Both the position numbers and the translations under genes were made by a program. DNA of 64,000 bases from contig NZ_CP102293.1 of assembly GCF_025152575.1 (NCBI RefSeq), positions 1,798,001 to 1,862,000 on the forward strand, read 5' to 3'. Source of the stretch: Subdoligranulum variabile. GTDB lineage: Bacteria > Bacillota > Clostridia > Oscillospirales > Ruminococcaceae. Below, piece by piece: positions 1 through 8,877 of this stretch; the first letter of the stretch is position 1; the number at the start of each line of letters is the position of its first letter. The notes beneath the pieces are model-generated. The model saw nothing but the letters and a program-made list of their open reading frames with translations, was not told where the DNA came from and ran no database searches.

Positions 1-41
1 ATCAGGATGGCATGTCTGGTAGGGACGGTTTTCTTTTTCAT
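1..41 (-). CDS. 5' end of an unknown gene, runs off the window
   Basis: Only the first 13 codons are visible, reading MKKKTVPTRHAIL. The start is supported by a GGGAGG ribosome binding site a few bases upstream. The ATG overlaps the TGA stop of the preceding CpaE-like gene in an ATGA arrangement, so the two are probably translationally coupled and belong to one operon of the integrative element. The basic N-terminus gives no clue to function. Confidence 0.6.
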   Translation of the reverse strand, partial: MKKKTVPTRHAIL

Positions 42-1210
42 TTTCTTTTCCTCCCAAATGGCCATTTGAGGCCGCCTTTTTTCTGTACTGTTTCTTTGGC
101 CTTGAGCTGCCCGGTGATGTACCCGTACAGTTCATCGTTGCCGGAATACAGGAAGTAATCAGGCGTCCACCCTGCAAAGTAGGTGCGCACATCAAAGGGA
201 GACATGGATTTGAGGATATCGTCGCGGTCTCTTTGCGGTACAAAAGAAAAAACATAGTGGATTGTGCCGTTGTCAACCCGGAGAATGTCACTCACCAGAT
301 CGACCTCCGAGGGCTTGGCACCACAGACGGCCACCAGAATATCGTTTCGCAGGTAGTCGGCTACTTCACTCAGTTCTCCAAAAGCACCATAGTCCAGAAT
401 CAGATAATCATATTTGGTTTTGGTGGCAAGGATACAGGTTTTATCGTTGTAGATGTCGGTCCCCTCAATGCGGAAGTGCTTTTCATCAAACAGCACCACT
501 TCATCGCTGATTTGCGTGTAGGGGGTCAGACTGCTTACGGACATCTCGATGACGGCAGCTTTATAGCCCATGGCCTTGACATACAGGCATAACTGCATGG
601 CCTGTGTTGTGGTGCCGATGCGGTGTCCGGCTCCACAGACTGCGATAGTGGTGGCGTTTCGCCCGCGCAGCCGTGGTTTCGGTAGAACCAGGTGCGCCCG
701 GGCTGTCTCGCGGTCAACTTGTGAGGGCGGAATGACCTCGACGGTGGAGGCCGGAGGTGCCGGAGGGGGTTCGTCTACGGGTGGCGGTTCTTCCAGGAGA
801 GGAGTGTTATTTGAAGTATTATCTTCGCTGATCAATCCGGCGTCGCAAAGCATCGCATTGAGGACACGTTTTAGTTCCGCGCCATGATCGGAGACAATTT
901 GTTCCGCAGGAACCAGCGTCAGAATGTCTTTCATGAAGGCGCTGTCTGTAGATAGTCCTTCGGTTACTACGATTATTTTGATGCCAGGAACGGTGACGCA
1001 GATTCGCTCCAACAGACCGAGGGATTGATCTATGTTGCCGATGATTCGCACATCGTACACCAGGTGAGATATTTGGTCACCGTTCTGCTCCAACTGGCGT
1101 TGGATTACGGGAATGCTGCGTTCCACGATTTCGCAGACTTCAAATTCGCCACGAAAGTTCAGTTCCCGGACGCTCTCGGCGGTTTCCGGCTTTCCGACTA
1201 CAACAACCAT
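38..1210 (-). CDS. CpaE/ParA-like P-loop ATPase of an integrative element
   Basis: A 390-aa protein. The first 120 residues have a receiver-like alpha/beta pattern. A proline-rich linker follows (about 135-165). The C-terminal half resembles the MinD/ParA/CpaE family: a Walker-A-like stretch GAGHRIGTTTQ near residue 193, where the usual GKGGxGKT pattern is degenerate, and a Walker-B-like LILDYG near 272. CpaE-type ATPases localise pilus or secretion machinery; in mobile elements relatives accompany conjugation or partition genes. The gene lies directly downstream of the integrase, whose 3' end it overlaps by 71 bp, and overlaps the next gene by 4 bp. The start is chosen from an AAGGAG site before the ATG. 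ATPase activity is uncertain because the P-loop lacks the canonical lysine context. The receiver-plus-ATPase reading is inference. Confidence 0.6.
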   Translation of the reverse strand: MVVVVGKPETAESVRELNFRGEFEVCEIVERSIPVIQRQLEQNGDQISHLVYDVRIIGNIDQSLGLLERICVTVPGIKIIVVTEGLSTDSAFMKDILTLVPAEQIVSDHGAELKRVLNAMLCDAGLISEDNTSNNTPLLEEPPPVDEPPPAPPASTVEVIPPSQVDRETARAHLVLPKPRLRGRNATTIAVCGAGHRIGTTTQAMQLCLYVKAMGYKAAVIEMSVSSLTPYTQISDEVVLFDEKHFRIEGTDIYNDKTCILATKTKYDYLILDYGAFGELSEVADYLRNDILVAVCGAKPSEVDLVSDILRVDNGTIHYVFSFVPQRDRDDILKSMSPFDVRTYFAGWTPDYFLYSGNDELYGYITGQLKAKETVQKKGGLKWPFGRKRK

Positions 1211-2213
1211 TTACATCTCCTTCTCTTTCTTTTTTGTTTGTAATTTCTTGTTTTACCAGGCGGTCGATTTTATTGGTTTCGGCCTGGAGCTGTGGTAGCT
1301 TCTCGTGTATGTAGGTTCGTTTTGTGAATTTGTAACTTGTGTGACCTACAATTTTTATGATGGTGTCTTTATCGACCCCCGCTCGGTCGGCCAGAGAGGC
1401 GTATGTGTGGCGGCAACAGTAGGGCACCATGCGGCGGGGAGTGTCTGCACAGTTGATTCCCAATTCTTTCATCAATGGGTAGAATTGACGATTTCTCCAG
1501 TTGTCAATGCGAACCCGATACCCGCGCGGACTGGTGATCAAGTAGTTCTCTTGGCCTCGTGCAAAGTAAAAGGAAAACACATACGGCATGATTTGGGAGA
1601 TAAGGGGAATGATTCGCTCTTTACCTGCATCGGTTTTACTACCCCAGGTAAAAAGGAAATGGTATTGTAAGCTGACATCGTTTTTCTCAACTCCAAAAAG
1701 TTCTTCTGGTCGTAAGCCGGTGAAGATAAGAATAAGAACTTCTCTTGCAGTACAAGAAAAACGCTCGTTCGCTTGAGCATACAAAAAAAGCCGTGAGATT
1801 TCTTCGTCAGAAAAAATTTCACGGCTTTTAGATTGCACTCCATCAAGTATGAGATAGGGCGATGGATTGATCACGTCTAGGCGGTGGACGGCCACGGCGT
1901 ATTTGCAAAGCTGTCCGATCAGCAGCAGTAACTTGTTCTGGAGAGACCGGCTTTTGTTTTGCAGAGTATCCATAGCCAGTTGATAGTCGCTGATCTTGAT
2001 ATCCGACATTGCGTATTGCCCCAAAAAGTGGAGCGTCCGCCAGGCGTTTTCATATCCTTCGCGGGATTTTCTTCCTACTTTTCGGAAGTACAGCGTGCTC
2101 CATTCGCTATAAATTTGTTCCAGCGTCAGAAGGTTACTGTTTTGAGATGCCCCACAAAAAGGACAAAACGGATAATCTTTAATCTCTCTCAAACACTTCT
2201 TGCAGATTCGCAT
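1140..2213 (-). CDS. Tyrosine recombinase (integrase) with N-terminal zinc ribbon
   Basis: A 357-aa site-specific recombinase that would integrate and excise the element at tRNA-Arg. The N-terminus has four cysteines (C4, C7, C17, C20) forming a zinc-ribbon-like motif. An SAM-like core-binding domain follows (about 28-115), then the catalytic domain. Visible catalytic residues are R168 in TGLRPEE, K193, R268 in the CCRHTYAS box, H291 in VGHTS and the nucleophile Y301. The position three residues before R268, usually His, is Tyr. The start codon follows an AAGGAGATGG site. The gene sits next to the attachment site, the usual place for int. Its C-terminus extends 71 bp into the next gene in another frame, so that overlap may be real or the tail may be short-lived in evolution. 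Confidence 0.88.
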   Translation of the reverse strand: MRICKKCLREIKDYPFCPFCGASQNSNLLTLEQIYSEWSTLYFRKVGRKSREGYENAWRTLHFLGQYAMSDIKISDYQLAMDTLQNKSRSLQNKLLLLIGQLCKYAVAVHRLDVINPSPYLILDGVQSKSREIFSDEEISRLFLYAQANERFSCTAREVLILIFTGLRPEELFGVEKNDVSLQYHFLFTWGSKTDAGKERIIPLISQIMPYVFSFYFARGQENYLITSPRGYRVRIDNWRNRQFYPLMKELGINCADTPRRMVPYCCRHTYASLADRAGVDKDTIIKIVGHTSYKFTKRTYIHEKLPQLQAETNKIDRLVKQEITNKKEREGDVNGCCSRKAGNRRERPGTELSWRI

Positions 2214-2226
2214 TTTACCATCTCCT

Positions 2227-2272
2227 TATAAAATTTAATATCGACAAACGGGTGTCAACATTAAATTTTATA
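2227..2272 (-). promoter_or_regulatory. int promoter region inside a perfect 13-bp inverted repeat
   Basis: TATAAAATTTAAT at 2227-2239 and its exact reverse complement at 2260-2272 flank 20 bp. A TTGACA -35 box for the integrase lies on the minus strand at 2258-2253. The left arm reaches the int ribosome binding site. The arrangement suggests an operator for a repressor or excisionase, or recombinase arm binding beside the attachment site. No perfect -10 box is seen; TAAATT is the nearest. Confidence 0.5.
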
Positions 2273-2301
2273 GGGCAATGTGTTCAAATGCAAATGACCT
2301 G

Positions 2302-2351
2302 TCTGACTACGAATCAGAAGGTCGGGAGTTCGAGTCTCTTCCGGCGCACCA
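2302..2351 (+). other. Attachment site: 3' half of tRNA-Arg(ACG)
   Basis: The sequence matches the anticodon arm, loop CTACGAA (anticodon ACG), variable loop, T arm, acceptor 3' strand CCGGCGC, discriminator A and encoded CCA of a tRNA-Arg. The expected 5' acceptor strand GCGCCGG and the D arm are missing upstream; that position is occupied by AT-rich element DNA. It is therefore not a functional tRNA gene. It is the duplicated 3' half left at one end of an element that integrated into tRNA-Arg. The intact gene should lie at the other end, beyond the left edge of this window. Confidence 0.85.
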
Positions 2352-2382
2352 CGGTCTCACAGAAATGTGAGACCGTTTTTTT
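2352..2382 (+). terminator. Intrinsic terminator after the tRNA-Arg segment
   Basis: A 10-bp perfect stem (2352-2361 with 2366-2375), a GAAA loop and seven T residues. It is probably the original terminator of the tRNA-Arg gene, now separated from the tRNA 5' half by the integrated element. Confidence 0.85.
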
Positions 2383-2553
2383 GTTTGTTTCTTTCCGGCG
2401 GCCCCGGCGCTCCGGCTTTGCGGCGGGGGAGCCGCTGGTCCTGTCCCGGCTCCGCTTCTCCGGCGCGGGGGCCGTATCCGCGAAAACTGAAAAATTTCAC
2501 ACTTTTTTTCACGATTTCTGCATGAATTGTAAAAATAAAACAAGAACATGCAA

Positions 2554-2582
2554 TTGACAAAAGACGACAGGTTCATTATAAT
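2554..2582 (+). promoter_or_regulatory. Strong sigma-A-type promoter of the opp operon
   Basis: TTGACA at 2554-2559 and TATAAT at 2577-2582 with exactly 17 bp between them, a full consensus match. Transcription would start near 2589, leaving a leader of about 170 nt before oppB in which I see no clear terminator or known riboswitch. The rest of the gap (2383-2553) is a GC-rich stretch followed by AT-rich DNA without a supported gene. Confidence 0.85.
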
Positions 2583-2762
2583 AGAAAAGATTTCGGGTAT
2601 GAACGATGGTGTTTGTGCAGCCGCAACCGCCACCGCTTTTTTTGTTCCCGACTCTGTCCGCGGATAGCGCACAACCGTGTTTGTAATGCCGTGTACAGGG
2701 GGCAAAACCCACCCGACTGACGCAAATTTGTATTCCATAATGAAACGGAGTGGCACAACACA

Positions 2763-3680
2763 ATGGCGAAGTACGTCATCAAGCGCGTGGCAATGGGCAT
2801 CTTCAGTGTGTTTATTGTGGCGACGCTTACCTTCTTCATCATGAACCTGGTCCCCGGCGGCCCGTTCGTGGCAGAAAAATCCATCAGTGCGGCCGCCCAG
2901 CAGGCACTGAACGAGAAGTACGGCCTGGACAAGCCCCTGGGCGTGCAGTATCTCAACTATATGAACAGCCTGCTGCACGGCGATATGGGCCTGAGCCTGA
3001 AACAGCGCGGCCGTACCGTCAACCAGATCATTGCCGAAAAACTGCCCGTCTCCTGCCGCACCGCCGGCATTGCTGTGGCGGTGGCCCTCTGCCTGGGCAT
3101 TCCTCTGGGCTGTATTTCGGCGTACAACCGCGGCAAGTGGGCCGATAACCTCATCATCGTGCTGGCCACCTGCGGCATCGCCATTCCCAGCTTCATATCC
3201 AGTGTATTGTTACTATACACATTCGGCATGAATCTGCAGATCCTGCCCACCATCGGCCTGAACGAACCGGCAGCCTACATCATGCCGGTCACCGCTCTGG
3301 CCATCTATCCCACCGCCTATATCACCCGTCTGATGCGTTCCAGCCTGCTGGACGTCATGGGTCAGGATTATATGCGCACCGCCCGTGCCAAGGGCGTCTC
3401 CAGCGTGAAGATCCTCTTCAAGCATGCCCTGCGCAACGCCATCCTGCCGGTAGTCACCTACGTCGGCCCCATGCTGGCCGCCCTGATGACCGGTTCCTTC
3501 GTGGTGGAGAAGATCTTCACCATCCCCGGCCTGGGCCGTGACTTCGTCACCGCCATCACCAGCCGTGACTACACCCTGATCATGGGCACCACCATTCTGC
3601 TGGCCACCATGGTCATCATCGCCAACGTCATCGTGGACATCCTGTACAAGGTCATCGATCCGCGTATCAAACTGAAGTAA
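2763..3680 (+). CDS. oppB: Oligopeptide ABC transporter permease OppB
   Basis: A 305-aa inner-membrane permease of the binding-protein-dependent peptide (Opp/Dpp) importer. The N-terminus (MAKYVIKRVAMGIFSVF) is the typical first transmembrane helix, followed by a MNLVPGGPF-like periplasm-facing loop as in OppB/DppB. The EAA loop that contacts the ATPases is visible near residues 200-225 (RTARAKGVSSVKILFKHALRN). Length and about six hydrophobic segments fit the family. It is the first gene of oppBCDF, downstream of a consensus promoter, with oppC starting 14 bp after its stop. Substrate (oligo- versus dipeptide) cannot be told from sequence. Confidence 0.93.
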   Translation: MAKYVIKRVAMGIFSVFIVATLTFFIMNLVPGGPFVAEKSISAAAQQALNEKYGLDKPLGVQYLNYMNSLLHGDMGLSLKQRGRTVNQIIAEKLPVSCRTAGIAVAVALCLGIPLGCISAYNRGKWADNLIIVLATCGIAIPSFISSVLLLYTFGMNLQILPTIGLNEPAAYIMPVTALAIYPTAYITRLMRSSLLDVMGQDYMRTARAKGVSSVKILFKHALRNAILPVVTYVGPMLAALMTGSFVVEKIFTIPGLGRDFVTAITSRDYTLIMGTTILLATMVIIANVIVDILYKVIDPRIKLK

Positions 3681-3694
3681 AGGAGGAGCAAGCT

Positions 3695-4744
3695 GTGGAA
3701 AATCTCAAGAAGAATCCGTTGAGCCTGCACCTCAACGTGGACGACTTCGTCCCCGCCTCCAGCGAGGAGAAGGAAAGTCTCGTCATCATGCGGGACAGCG
3801 TCAGTTTCTGGAAGGACGGTCTGCGCCGTCTGCGCAAGAACAAGATCGCGATGGTCAGCCTGCTGGTCATCATCCTCATCGCCATCTTTGCCTATGTGCT
3901 GCCCATGGTCTGGCCCTACGGCTACGATGAGCAGATCAAATACAGCGAGAACCTGGCCCCCTTCGAGTACGGCAAGAAGGAGCTGGAACAGATCGCTGCC
4001 GGTGAGAGCGTCTTCCCCCACATCCTGGGCACCGACCGCAACGGCCGTGACTTCGCCGTCCGTCTGATGATGGGCACCCGCGTGAGCATGTCCGTCGGCC
4101 TCCTGGCCTCGGTGCTGGTGCTGGTCATCGGCGCCACCTACGGTGCCATCTCCGCCTTTGCCGGCGGCTGGGTGGACATCATCATGATGCGTATCACCGA
4201 TATTCTCTACACCATCCCGGACATCCTGCTCATCATCCTGCTGGGCATGGCCATCAAGGACCCGCTGGAATCCCTGGCGCAGCAGCCCGGGTTCGGCTGG
4301 ATGCAGAAGCTGGGCCCCAACATGATCTCCATCTTCATCATCTTCGCGCTGCTGTACTGGGTCAGCATGGCCCGTATCGTCCGCAGCCAGGTGCTGACCC
4401 TCAAGGAGAGCGAGTATGTCACGGCGGCCCGCGCCCTGGGCGCCTCGGGCGGCCGGATCATCAAGCGCCACCTGCTGACCAACTGCATCGGCACCCTGAT
4501 CGTCACCACCACCCTGCAGATCCCCTCCTCCATCTTTACCGAGAGCTACCTGAGCTTCCTGGGCCTGGGCGTGGCGGCTCCCATGCCGTCCCTGGGCTCG
4601 CTGGCCACCGATGCCGTCAAGGGCATGAACACCTACCCGCACCTGCTGCTGGCACCTGCGGTGATGATCAGCGTCATGATCCTGGTGTTCAACCTCTTCG
4701 GCGACGGCCTGCGCGATGCCTTTGACCCGAAGCTGAAAAACTAA
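3695..4744 (+). CDS. oppC: Oligopeptide ABC transporter permease OppC
   Basis: A 349-aa partner permease. The start is GTG, fixed by an AGGAGG site immediately after the oppB stop. A cytoplasmic N-terminal tail precedes the first helix (about residues 50-70), as in OppC. A LGTDRNGRDF motif typical of DppC/OppC lies at about 108-117, and the EAA loop (TAARALGASGGRIIKRHLL) at about 233-252. There are about six transmembrane segments in all. It forms the heterodimeric channel with OppB. Confidence 0.93.
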   Translation: MENLKKNPLSLHLNVDDFVPASSEEKESLVIMRDSVSFWKDGLRRLRKNKIAMVSLLVIILIAIFAYVLPMVWPYGYDEQIKYSENLAPFEYGKKELEQIAAGESVFPHILGTDRNGRDFAVRLMMGTRVSMSVGLLASVLVLVIGATYGAISAFAGGWVDIIMMRITDILYTIPDILLIILLGMAIKDPLESLAQQPGFGWMQKLGPNMISIFIIFALLYWVSMARIVRSQVLTLKESEYVTAARALGASGGRIIKRHLLTNCIGTLIVTTTLQIPSSIFTESYLSFLGLGVAAPMPSLGSLATDAVKGMNTYPHLLLAPAVMISVMILVFNLFGDGLRDAFDPKLKN

Positions 4745-4765
4745 CGAGGGGAGAAACAAGACACC

Positions 4766-5767
4766 ATGAGCGAAAAGATTCTTGAAATTCAGGACGAACG
4801 CCTGTCTTTCTTCACCCCCGCCGGTGAGGTCAAGGCACTGAACGGCGTGTCCTTCACGATGAACCAGGGCGATGTGCTGGGCATCGTGGGTGAGTCCGGC
4901 TCCGGCAAGTCGGTGACCGCCTACTCCATCATGGGCCTGACGGCCTATCCCGGCCGCCTGGTGGGCGGCAAGGTGTGGTTCAACGGCCACCAGATCGATG
5001 AGATGACCGAGAAAGAGTTCCGCAAGATCCGCGGCAACGAAGTCTCCATCATCTTCCAGGATCCCATGACCAGCCTGAACCCGGTGTACACCATCGGCAA
5101 CCAGATCGTGGAAGTGATCCTGCTCCACACCAAGAAGACCAAGAAGGAAGCCTGGGACCGTGCCCGGGAACTGCTGGAACTGGTGGGCATCAACGAGCCG
5201 GACCGCCGTCTGAAGCAGTATCCCCATGAGCTGTCCGGCGGTATGCGTCAGCGCGTGATGATCGCCATCGCCCTGGCCTGTGAGCCCAAGCTGCTCATCG
5301 CCGACGAGCCCACCACCGCCCTGGACGTGACCATCCAGGCCCAGATCCTGGAACTGATGCAGGACCTGCGCAAGAAGCTGGGCATGAGCATCATCATGAT
5401 CACCCATGACCTGGGCGTGGTGGCCTCCATGTGCGAGAAGATCGCCGTCATGTACGCCGGCCACATCGTGGAGTACGGCACCACCGACGAAATCTTCTAC
5501 AACCCCCAGCATGAATACACCAAGGGCCTGATCAACTCCATCCCCAAGCTCAACGCCACCGAGAAGGAGCGTCTGGTCCCCATCGAGGGCACCCCCGTGG
5601 ACCTGCTGAATCCCCCGGCCGGCTGCCCCTTTGCGCCCCGCTGCAAGAGCTGCATGAAGGTCTGCCTGCGGGAGATGCCGCCCCGCACCGAGCTGAGCGA
5701 CACCCACTACACCTACTGCTGGCTGCGCCAGAAAGAAGAATTTGAGAAGGGAGGCAAAGCCGAATGA
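4766..5767 (+). CDS. oppD: Oligopeptide ABC transporter ATPase OppD
   Basis: A 333-aa ATP-binding subunit. Walker A is [10 protein letters not shown] (about residue 43), the ABC signature LSGGMRQRV (about 156) and Walker [15 protein letters not shown] (about 174). The C-terminal oligopeptide/dipeptide transporter extension has the cysteine cluster [14 protein letters not shown] (near 290), which in this family can hold an iron-sulfur cluster. The stop overlaps the oppF start (ATGA). With OppF it powers import by OppBC. Confidence 0.94.
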   Translation: MSEKILEIQDERLSFFTPAGEVKALNGVSFTMNQGDVLGIVGESGSGKSVTAYSIMGLTAYPGRLVGGKVWFNGHQIDEMTEKEFRKIRGNEVSIIFQDPMTSLNPVYTIGNQIVEVILLHTKKTKKEAWDRARELLELVGINEPDRRLKQYPHELSGGMRQRVMIAIALACEPKLLIADEPTTALDVTIQAQILELMQDLRKKLGMSIIMITHDLGVVASMCEKIAVMYAGHIVEYGTTDEIFYNPQHEYTKGLINSIPKLNATEKERLVPIEGTPVDLLNPPAGCPFAPRCKSCMKVCLREMPPRTELSDTHYTYCWLRQKEEFEKGGKAE

Positions 5768-6762
5768 GTGAGCAGAAGAACCTCGTAGAAGTCAAGCATC
5801 TGCAGCAGTATTTCCCGGCCGGCGGCGTGGGCAAGAACAAGCGCTACGTCCAGGCCGTGGATGACGTCAGCTTTGCCATCCGCAAGGGCGAGACCCTGGG
5901 CCTCGTGGGCGAGTCCGGCTGCGGCAAGACCACCACCGGCCGTACCCTGCTGCGCCTCTATGAGCCCACCGACGGCACCATCATCTATGACGGCAAGGTC
6001 CTCTTCGACAAGGAAAAGAAGATCGCTGTGGACATGCTGCCCTACCGCCGCCGCATGCAGATCGTCTTCCAGGATCCCTATGCCAGCCTGGACCCCCGCA
6101 TGACCATCGGCGACATCGTGGGCGAGGGCATCGACATCCACAAGCTGGCGGCCAACGACAAGGAACGCCACGACCGGATCATCGCCCTGCTGGAGCGTGT
6201 GGGCCTGAACAGCGAGCACGCCAACCGCTACCCCCATGAGTTCTCGGGCGGCCAGCGGCAGCGCGTGGGCATTGCCCGCGCCCTGGCGGTCAACCCCGAA
6301 TTCATCGTCTGCGACGAGCCGGTCTCGGCGCTGGACGTTTCCATCCAGGCCCAGGTCGTCAACATGTTTGAGGACCTGCAGCAGGAGATGGGCCTGACCT
6401 ACCTGTTCATCGCCCATGACCTGAGCGTGGTCAAGCACATTTCCAACCGCATCGGCGTCATGTACCTGGGCAAGCTGGTGGAGCTGGCCGACAGCTTTGA
6501 GCTGATCGCCCATAGCGTCCACCCCTACACCCGCAGCCTGATCTCCGCCATTCCGGTGGCCGATCCCAAGACGGCGCGCTCTTCCAAGCGCATCGTGCTG
6601 CAGGGCGACGTGCCCAGCCCGCTGAACCCGCCCAGCGGCTGCCGTTTCCGCACCCGCTGCCCCTACGCGGACGAGCGCTGCGCGGCGGAAGTGCCCGAGT
6701 TCAAGGAGGTCGGCCCCGGCCACTGGGCTGCCTGCCACCACCTGGACAAAGTGGCGGACTGA
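5764..6762 (+). CDS. oppF: Oligopeptide ABC transporter ATPase OppF
   Basis: A 332-aa second ATPase. Walker A is [10 protein letters not shown] (about residue 50), the signature [15 protein letters not shown] (about 160) and Walker [15 protein letters not shown] (about 180). The C-terminal extension carries a Cys motif ([17 protein letters not shown]). It overlaps oppD by 4 bp, indicating translational coupling. A GC-rich hairpin without a clear T-run follows the gene (about 6772-6791) before the separate oppA promoter. Confidence 0.94.
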   Translation: MSEQKNLVEVKHLQQYFPAGGVGKNKRYVQAVDDVSFAIRKGETLGLVGESGCGKTTTGRTLLRLYEPTDGTIIYDGKVLFDKEKKIAVDMLPYRRRMQIVFQDPYASLDPRMTIGDIVGEGIDIHKLAANDKERHDRIIALLERVGLNSEHANRYPHEFSGGQRQRVGIARALAVNPEFIVCDEPVSALDVSIQAQVVNMFEDLQQEMGLTYLFIAHDLSVVKHISNRIGVMYLGKLVELADSFELIAHSVHPYTRSLISAIPVADPKTARSSKRIVLQGDVPSPLNPPSGCRFRTRCPYADERCAAEVPEFKEVGPGHWAACHHLDKVAD

Positions 6763-6852
6763 GAGGAAACTGCCGGGGTGTGCGCCCCGGAATTCCCGCC
6801 CGGTGTGCGGTAAAAGGACCATCACAAAACAATTACAAAAGCCTTTGAGCTC

Positions 6853-6881
6853 TTGCACCGATGGTTCGCCGGGTTTATAGT
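6853..6881 (+). promoter_or_regulatory. Separate promoter for oppA
   Basis: TTGCAC (6853-6858), 17-bp spacer, TATAGT (6876-6881), in the 190-bp gap between oppF and oppA. A dedicated promoter would let the abundant binding protein be made in excess of the membrane components, a common need in such importers. Confidence 0.6.
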
Positions 6882-6952
6882 TATGGTATTCATTCCGAAG
6901 GCAAAACCGGAGGGATTGGGTATAGTAATTTTTAAATTGGAGGAAAAACCAC

Positions 6953-8677
6953 ATGAAGATGAAGAAATTTGTCGCTGTGGCGGTTGCCGGCTGCATGGCC
7001 GCTTCTCTGGTTGCCTGCGGTTCCACCGCGAGCACCAGCAGCGCGGCCAGCACTGAGGGTGCTACTGCAGAAGCCGCTACCGAAGCCACCGCGACCGGTT
7101 CCGGATTCACCGTTCAGCTCGGACCTAACCCCGAGACCCTGGATCCCGCGCTGAACAGCGCCGTTGACGGTGCCAACACCATCATCACCATTTTCGAGCC
7201 CCTGCTGCTGATCGACGAGAACAACGAGATCATCGGCGGCCAGGCCGAAGACTGGTCTGTCAGTGAGGACGGCCTCACCTGGACCTTCACCATGCGTGAC
7301 GGCCTGAAGTGGAGCGACGGTTCCGACCTGACCGCCAAGGACTTCGAGTACAGCTTCAAGCGTCTGGCCGATCCCAACACCGCCGCTCCCTACGCGGAGA
7401 CCGCTGTTGGCATGATCGCCGGCTTTGACGAGGCCCAGGGCAACCCTGACGCCGACGGCAACCCCACCACCGATCCCAACCCCGACGCCCTGCAGGTCGT
7501 CGCCAGCGAGGACGGCAAGACCCTGACCGTTACCCTGAGCTATCCCTGCTCCTACTTTGACAAGCTGGCTGCCTTTGCCGCTCTGTCTCCCGTGCAGCAG
7601 GCTACTGTGGAGACCAACGGCGATGCCTGGTGCACCAGCCCCGAGACCTTCGTCTCCAACGGTCCCTACATGATCACCGAATGGACTCCCAGCGAGCGCA
7701 TCGTGCTCTCCAAGAACCCCAACTACGTGGGCGGCTGGGATACCAGCAAGATCGTCTCTGACACCATCACCCTCCTGCTCCTGGAGGACTCCAGCGCTTC
7801 CTACGCCGCCTACAACAGCGGTGAGGCTCAGCTGGTCAAGGACGTTCCCACCGATGAGATCCCCAGCCTGACCAAGGCCGAGGACGGCGGCGACTTCTAC
7901 GTCGACACCATCCTGGGCGCCTACTACATCAGCCTGAACGACCAGAAGGAACCCTTCACGGATCCCAACGTCCGCAAGGCTCTGAGCCTGGCCATCGACC
8001 GTGAGTACGTGGCCGACGTCATCATGCAGGGCACCTACAGCCCCGCCTACAACATCGTCGGACCTGGCATCATGGATGCCGAGGGCAAGGGCGAGTTCAT
8101 CGACAACGCCAACGGCGGTGAAGGCTACATCAGCAGCGACTACGAGGCCGATCTGGAAGAGGCCAAGAAGCTGATGGAAGAGGCCGGCTACCCGGGCGGC
8201 GAGGGCTTCCCCACCATCACCTACAGCGCCAACGACGCCGGCTACCACATCCCCGTGGCTGAGTACCTGCAGCAGGCCTGGGGTGAGCTGGGCATCACCA
8301 TGAACATCGACAAGGTCGACTGGGCCAGCTTCCTGCCCCTGCGCCGCGCCGGTGACTTCGACATCAGCCGTAACGGCTGGGTCATGGACTACAATGATCC
8401 TTCCAACATGCTGGAGATCTTCACCTCCGGCAACGGCAACAACGATGGTAAGTACAACAACCCCGACTTCGATGCTGCCATCGAGGCTTCCAAGGTTGCT
8501 GATACCAACACCCACTTCGAGCAGCTGCACAAGGCCGAGGACATCCTCATGGAAGACATGGGCTGCATCCCCGTTGCCTACTACAACGACTTCTGGCTGC
8601 AGAGCCCCTCTCTGAAGGGCACCTGGCACAGCCCCTACGGCTACTGGTACCTGCAGTACGGCTACCTGGAGGCTTGA
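6953..8677 (+). CDS. oppA: Oligopeptide-binding lipoprotein OppA (family 5 SBP)
   Basis: A 574-aa extracellular solute-binding lipoprotein that would deliver peptides to OppBCDF. It has a signal peptide with lipobox LVAC (Cys at about 22) and a low-complexity Ser/Thr/Ala linker (about 23-50). The SBP_bac_5 fold begins at FTVQLGPNPETLDPALNSA. The family pattern continues with ETFVSNGPYMITEW (about 230) and DPNVRKALSLAIDRE (about 337). A good GGAGG site precedes the ATG. The gene is followed by a very strong palindromic terminator. Confidence 0.93.
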   Translation: MKMKKFVAVAVAGCMAASLVACGSTASTSSAASTEGATAEAATEATATGSGFTVQLGPNPETLDPALNSAVDGANTIITIFEPLLLIDENNEIIGGQAEDWSVSEDGLTWTFTMRDGLKWSDGSDLTAKDFEYSFKRLADPNTAAPYAETAVGMIAGFDEAQGNPDADGNPTTDPNPDALQVVASEDGKTLTVTLSYPCSYFDKLAAFAALSPVQQATVETNGDAWCTSPETFVSNGPYMITEWTPSERIVLSKNPNYVGGWDTSKIVSDTITLLLLEDSSASYAAYNSGEAQLVKDVPTDEIPSLTKAEDGGDFYVDTILGAYYISLNDQKEPFTDPNVRKALSLAIDREYVADVIMQGTYSPAYNIVGPGIMDAEGKGEFIDNANGGEGYISSDYEADLEEAKKLMEEAGYPGGEGFPTITYSANDAGYHIPVAEYLQQAWGELGITMNIDKVDWASFLPLRRAGDFDISRNGWVMDYNDPSNMLEIFTSGNGNNDGKYNNPDFDAAIEASKVADTNTHFEQLHKAEDILMEDMGCIPVAYYNDFWLQSPSLKGTWHSPYGYWYLQYGYLEA

Positions 8678-8716
8678 TTCGCCCCCGTGCGGTAGTCAAC
8701 AGCTGACCGTATAAAT

Positions 8717-8757
8717 ACACATCCCCGCCGCGGATCTCCGCGGCGGGGATGTGTTTG
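8717..8757 (+). terminator. Strong terminator after oppA
   Basis: A perfect 18-bp stem (8717-8734 with 8737-8754) with only two unpaired bases at the tip, then a short T-rich stretch. It separates oppA from the convergent argF gene. Confidence 0.8.
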
Positions 8758-8773
8758 TTTATAGCCCTGAAAA

Positions 8774-8806
8774 AGGACCGGTTCCCGTGGGAACCGGTCC
8801 TCTTTT
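8774..8806 (-). terminator. Terminator for argF, probably bidirectional
   Basis: A 13-bp stem (8774-8786 with 8789-8801) flanked by A residues on the left and T residues on the right, so it can act in both directions between oppA and argF. Confidence 0.7.
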
Positions 8807-8849
8807 CCGTTACTGCGCAGTACCGGAATATTTGATTAGAGTTTCTTTG

Positions 8850-8873
8850 GTCCTTTCTTTGCAAAGAAAGGAC
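8850..8873. repeat. 24-bp perfect palindrome, intergenic repeat family
   Basis: A perfect 24-bp palindrome centred on CTTTGCAAAG, preceded by GAGTTTCTTTG. It lies 4 bp beyond the argF stop. Near-identical units occur at 31822-31845 and, inverted and less perfect, at 31721-31744, all in short gaps next to gene ends. This suggests a small REP-like family. Confidence 0.6.
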
Positions 8874-8877
8874 GAAG

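Noticed and set aside
2302..2351. Functional tRNA-Arg gene
   Set aside because: The 5' acceptor strand and D arm are absent upstream, so only the 3' half is present.
3569..5707. 712-codon open frame antisense to opp genes
   Set aside because: His/Ala/Gly-rich low-complexity translation opposite clearly conserved oppC/oppD; a by-product of GC-rich codon use. The same applies to long antisense frames at 6932-8629, 12892-15522, 17742-19745, 29551-31416, 35376-37958 and 45866-49743.
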